Source: CAZHJA01 sp964532865 (GTDB lineage Bacteria > Patescibacteriota > Microgenomatia > UBA1406 > GWC2-37-13). Taken from it: a stretch of DNA of 40,773 nucleotides. The stretch covers positions 1 through 40,773 of the forward strand of contig CAZHJA010000001.1 of NCBI GenBank assembly GCA_964532865.1, in the 5' to 3' direction. The position numbers were made by a program, and so were the translations under genes. Under the pieces are notes generated by a model that saw nothing but the letters and a program-made list of their open reading frames with translations, made no database searches and had not been told where the DNA came from. Positions 38,474 to 40,773 of this stretch are shown in pieces. Numbering within the stretch: position 1 is the first letter of the stretch; each line of letters begins with the position of its first letter.

Positions 38474-39247
38474 TTTTTCCAAAATTATTTTATTGATGAA
38501 TTAGGTAGTGCCAGCTTAAAAGCAACTCAATCAAAACTTTATATTTTAAGCGGAATTATGGTTATTTCCGAATCAAGGAAACAACTCAAAATTAAGGCCG
38601 ATCAGATTAAATTTAAGTATTGGGATAAAACTAGTATAATCTTTCATTCGAGAGAAATTGGAAGAAAAGAAGGAGATTTTCACATTTTGAAGGATAACAA
38701 GATAAACAAGGATTTTTCTAGAGATTTAATAAGGTTTTTACATCAAGGTAATTTTCAGCTTTTTGGCGTATTGGTAGATAAAACAAAAATGCCTAAAAAC
38801 TGGAACGAAAAGACGCTTTACAAAAAGACCTCCGAGATTATTATTAGGAATTTTATTTTTGCTTTACTTGCACAACGTAATTGTAGAGGACGATTAATAG
38901 TAGAATCAGCAACGGCATAGAAGGATTTTTACTATCACAAGGCAGCAGGATGTTTTTTATCAAATGGTTTTAGAGAATTAGGCGTTGATTATAAACAAGT
39001 TCAGAATGTATTGACAGAGGTTTCCTTTGTAACTAAGAAAAACTTTGACGTTGAAGAACAGCTTGCTGATATTTTAGCTTATGGGTTGAGACTTAAGTAC
39101 GAAAAATCGACAAAAAATAGTTTATCAGAATATGAGAAGAAACTAATTGAGGTGGTTAATAAAAAACTTTTTAATATCTGTCCAAATACAGGCAAAAAGA
39201 AGAAAAAACTATATTCTCAAATTGAAAGTTTTAAAGTATTGCCTTAA
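38474..39247 (+). pseudogene. Decayed DUF3800 gene
   Basis: One reading frame covers a DUF3800 protein: YFIDELGSASLKATQSKLYILSGIMV at 38486 onwards (the catalytic-like D-E motif), a centre ending IVESATA, then KDFYYHKAAGC... and finally EEQLADILAYGLRLKYE, the family's C-terminal Asp motif. Two lesions are visible. There is no ATG before the D-E motif, because the frame opens directly after the stop of the DUF5684 gene. An in-frame TAG at 38918-38920 also splits it into pieces of 120 and 109 codons. DUF3800 proteins resemble RNase H-fold nucleases and often travel with mobile DNA. Confidence 0.75.
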
Positions 39248-39255
39248 AAAGCAGA

Positions 39256-39295
39256 AAAAACTGGGTTGTGGCATCACGCTCACTCACCAGTTTTT
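39256..39295. terminator. Bidirectional terminator or DUF3800-associated RNA hairpin
   Basis: AAAAACTGG (39256-39264) and CCAGTTTTT (39287-39295) pair perfectly around a 22-base loop that can form GTG-GCAT-CAC. The symmetry gives a U tract on both strands, suiting its place between the convergent DUF3800 remnant and the Fic gene. Structured RNA motifs have been described beside DUF3800 genes, and this could be one. Confidence 0.55.
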
Positions 39296-39437
39296 ATCTA
39301 AAAAAATTATATAAAAATGCTAAAGAAAAGTCAAACGAAAATCTTGTTAAAATTATGGGATAACTCCAAACATCACAAAATGTTTTAATGACTGTTTTGG
39401 TATTTTTAGTAAAAAATGTTTCTTCAATTACTGCCGC

Positions 39438-39475
39438 ATGGAGTTTTGTTTTAACGGCAATTTTTATTTTGCCGC
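39438..39475 (-). terminator. Hairpin after the Fic gene
   Basis: On the minus strand CGGCAA and TTGCCG pair around an A-rich loop, followed by TTAAAAC. It lies about 25 bases after the Fic stop. The U tract is poor, so this is a weak call. The rest of the 253-base gap shows only the hairpin at 39256. Confidence 0.3.
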
Positions 39476-39500
39476 AAAATCTTAAAGTGTTTAGATGCTT

Positions 39501-40490
39501 TCATCTTAGCGCATAGCGTACGCCTCGAGTTGAACCAAGTTTTTTAATTAAACCTTTTTTTATAAGCTCCCGAAGATCATAATGCAAACTGCTATTTGGT
39601 ACTTTAATAAATCTACGTTTAATAAAATTAAAAGAGACCATCCCATGATTTCTAACTATTTCCCAAATCTCTCGTCGTCTTGGAAGAAGAGTGTCTTCTA
39701 GTCTTTCTTCTTTAATATCTTTTAAATTATTAATCGTCTTTTCTGCCTGTTCTGCAAGCGCTTCTAAAAAAAACTCAATAAATCTTGTAATATCTATTTT
39801 GGAGATTGCAAGAAGATCATAATATACCTGTTTATTTCTTTCAAGATATTCTTCTAATGAAACGAGTCCTCGGAAATCAGATTGACCTTGCTTAAGAATA
39901 AAAGTGGACAGCAATCGACCAACACGGCCATTTCCATCTAGAAAAGGATGAATTTTTTCGAAACCAAAATGAAAAAGCGCCATCTTAATATACTTAGTTT
40001 CGCGAGAGGATTTTGTTCGGTTAATTAATGTTTTTATAAGTTCAGAGATTTTATTTGGGGGTGGAGGAAGATAAACTGCAATTCCGGCTTGATTAAATAT
40101 TGCCGAAACTTCTTTTCTAAAAATGCCCGCAGAAGGAGAAATATTTTTCATTACCATCTTGTGCAATTTTAAAATGAGACCAATACTGAGAGTTTTAGGA
40201 GACTGAGAAGAATATAACCAGTGAAGAGCATCAAGGATATTAAAGACTTCAATTTTCTCAAGATTGTTTGTTTTTGATCTTTCACTGACGAAACGAACAT
40301 CCTCGTAATGCAGTTTGCTCCCTTCAATGCGAGCTGAGAAAAGAGAGCTTTTAAGAAATGATTTTCTCTGAAGAGTTCTTTCAATATGCGGCAATTGTGG
40401 TAAAAGCTCAATAACTTTTTTAGCAATTTCTAATCTTTTAAGACAATTTTCTATTTTCTTGTTTTTTTTGTATCTATAATCTAATAACAT
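39501..40490 (-). CDS. Fic-domain AMP-transferase, self-inhibited class, with HTH
   Basis: This 329-residue protein has an N-terminal Fic_N region with the inhibitory helix motif SARIEG (about 52-57, matching S/T-x-x-x-E-G/N). The Fic core contains HPFLDGNGRVGR (about 181-192, catalytic H181), and a C-terminal winged helix follows (about 265-329: RREIWEIVRNHGMVSFNFIKRRF, PNSSLHYDLRELIKKGLI). Fic enzymes transfer AMP from ATP to target proteins. The built-in helix keeps them low in activity without a separate antitoxin. The winged helix suggests DNA binding and self-regulation, in line with phased repeats in its promoter. Confidence 0.92.
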   Translation of the reverse strand: MLLDYRYKKNKKIENCLKRLEIAKKVIELLPQLPHIERTLQRKSFLKSSLFSARIEGSKLHYEDVRFVSERSKTNNLEKIEVFNILDALHWLYSSQSPKTLSIGLILKLHKMVMKNISPSAGIFRKEVSAIFNQAGIAVYLPPPPNKISELIKTLINRTKSSRETKYIKMALFHFGFEKIHPFLDGNGRVGRLLSTFILKQGQSDFRGLVSLEEYLERNKQVYYDLLAISKIDITRFIEFFLEALAEQAEKTINNLKDIKEERLEDTLLPRRREIWEIVRNHGMVSFNFIKRRFIKVPNSSLHYDLRELIKKGLIKKLGSTRGVRYALR

Positions 40491-40498
40491 TAGATAAT

Positions 40499-40544
40499 AT
40501 TTTAACAGATATTAAAAGATATTGTAAGAAGTTGAAAGATATTA
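40499..40544 (-). promoter_or_regulatory. Fic promoter with three phased AGATATT repeats
   Basis: On the minus strand TTACAA (40527-40522) and TAAAAT (40504-40499) are 17 bases apart, with eight bases to the ATG. AGATATT (plus-strand reading) recurs at 40508, 40518 and 40538, intervals of 10 and 20 bases, covering the spacer and -35. The remaining bases to 40773 show no gene I can support. Confidence 0.5.
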
Positions 40545-40773
40545 GAAAAATCGGCTTTCTTGTAAAAAAAGGCCTGTAAAAAAAGTTTGATTCTCTAAGG
40601 TTGTAAATTGTTGGTAACGAGATTAAACCTATATATTCAGTTGTTTCCAGGGCTTCATATATACCTACTTCCAAAACCAATGAAAGAAATTCTATATATC
40701 TTTGTATTATTATTAGACTGTCAATTGGAATGGTAAATTGTGCATAGAAATAGTTTAATTTTGTGCATTAAAT

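Noticed and set aside
38918..38920. TAG read as sense in the DUF3800 frame
   Set aside because: TAG ends other genes here (for example smpB and the DUF5684 gene), and the same frame also lacks a start codon, so decay is simpler than recoding.
40474..40680. 68-codon minus-strand frame upstream of Fic
   Set aside because: It covers the Fic promoter and repeats and overlaps the Fic start, and its protein looks like chance translation.
1..40773. CRISPR array or insertion sequence
   Set aside because: No regularly spaced repeats with unique spacers and no transposase were seen; the Pro/Thr linker repeat near 12830-12890 is coding.

Overview
The window is very AT-rich bacterial DNA with short intergenic gaps and many small proteins of unknown function. 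The core genes (recA, recX, rny, smpB, ssrA, HU, comF, nrdR, B12-dependent nrdJ) sit beside families I associate with the Candidate Phyla Radiation: paired VirB2/TrbC-like pilins, a VirB6/TrbL-like protein, and cohesin, DUF5659, DUF5667 and DUF5684 proteins. I infer a Patescibacteria (CPR) genome, probably of the Microgenomates lineage. TGA, TAA and TAG all act as ordinary stops, so no recoding is needed. The taxonomic call is inference.

Layout. (1) 1-7820: the right-hand part of an integrative element. It carries small membrane or secreted proteins, a zinc-ribbon protein, an excisionase-like HTH gene, a DUF5659 protein, a replication-type P-loop ATPase and a large serine recombinase. It abuts the 3' end of tRNA-Asn, and the recombinase reading frame runs into the antisense strand of that tRNA. 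A compact, possibly pseudoknotted RNA with GNRA loops lies upstream of a small membrane protein gene (2535-2642, minus strand). (2) 7820-16612: core and envelope genes: dCMP deaminase, DEDD exonuclease, YqeY-like protein, FtsB-like protein, tRNA-Met, a GT2 glycosyltransferase, two pilin-like proteins, a cohesin-domain surface protein, a VirB6-like protein and an IDI-like Nudix protein. (3) 16638-18342: a methyltransferase, then a 1.2-kb cassette bounded by imperfect 20-bp direct repeats just downstream of the tmRNA gene. (4) 18353-31185: ssrA-smpB, an EndoQ-like nuclease, O-antigen ligase, HU, RNase Y, recX, recA, a UbiA-family enzyme, phosphoglucose/mannose isomerase, an FAD enzyme, an AI-2E family permease and comF. 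(5) 31477-36878: a cobalamin-linked block of nrdR, nrdJ and ATP:cob(I)alamin adenosyltransferase, followed by a cobalamin riboswitch in front of an uncharacterised zinc-ribbon gene, a small hypothetical gene and thioredoxin. (6) 36962-40773: tRNA-Gln followed by accessory DNA: a DUF5684 membrane protein, a decayed DUF3800 gene and a self-inhibited Fic protein.

How the parts work together. The nucleotide genes form one theme: dCMP deaminase and B12-dependent ribonucleotide reductase supply dNTPs, NrdR represses, the adenosyltransferase makes the reductase cofactor, and the riboswitch reports the same cofactor. The 11-16 kb block resembles a type IV secretion or pilus membrane module. smpB and ssrA are fused end to end and must be co-transcribed.

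Expression signals. At least sixteen genes have a -10 box only 6-8 nt before the start codon, which points to leaderless mRNAs. HU is the clearest case of a strong Shine-Dalgarno. Two divergent gene pairs share nearly superimposed -10 boxes.
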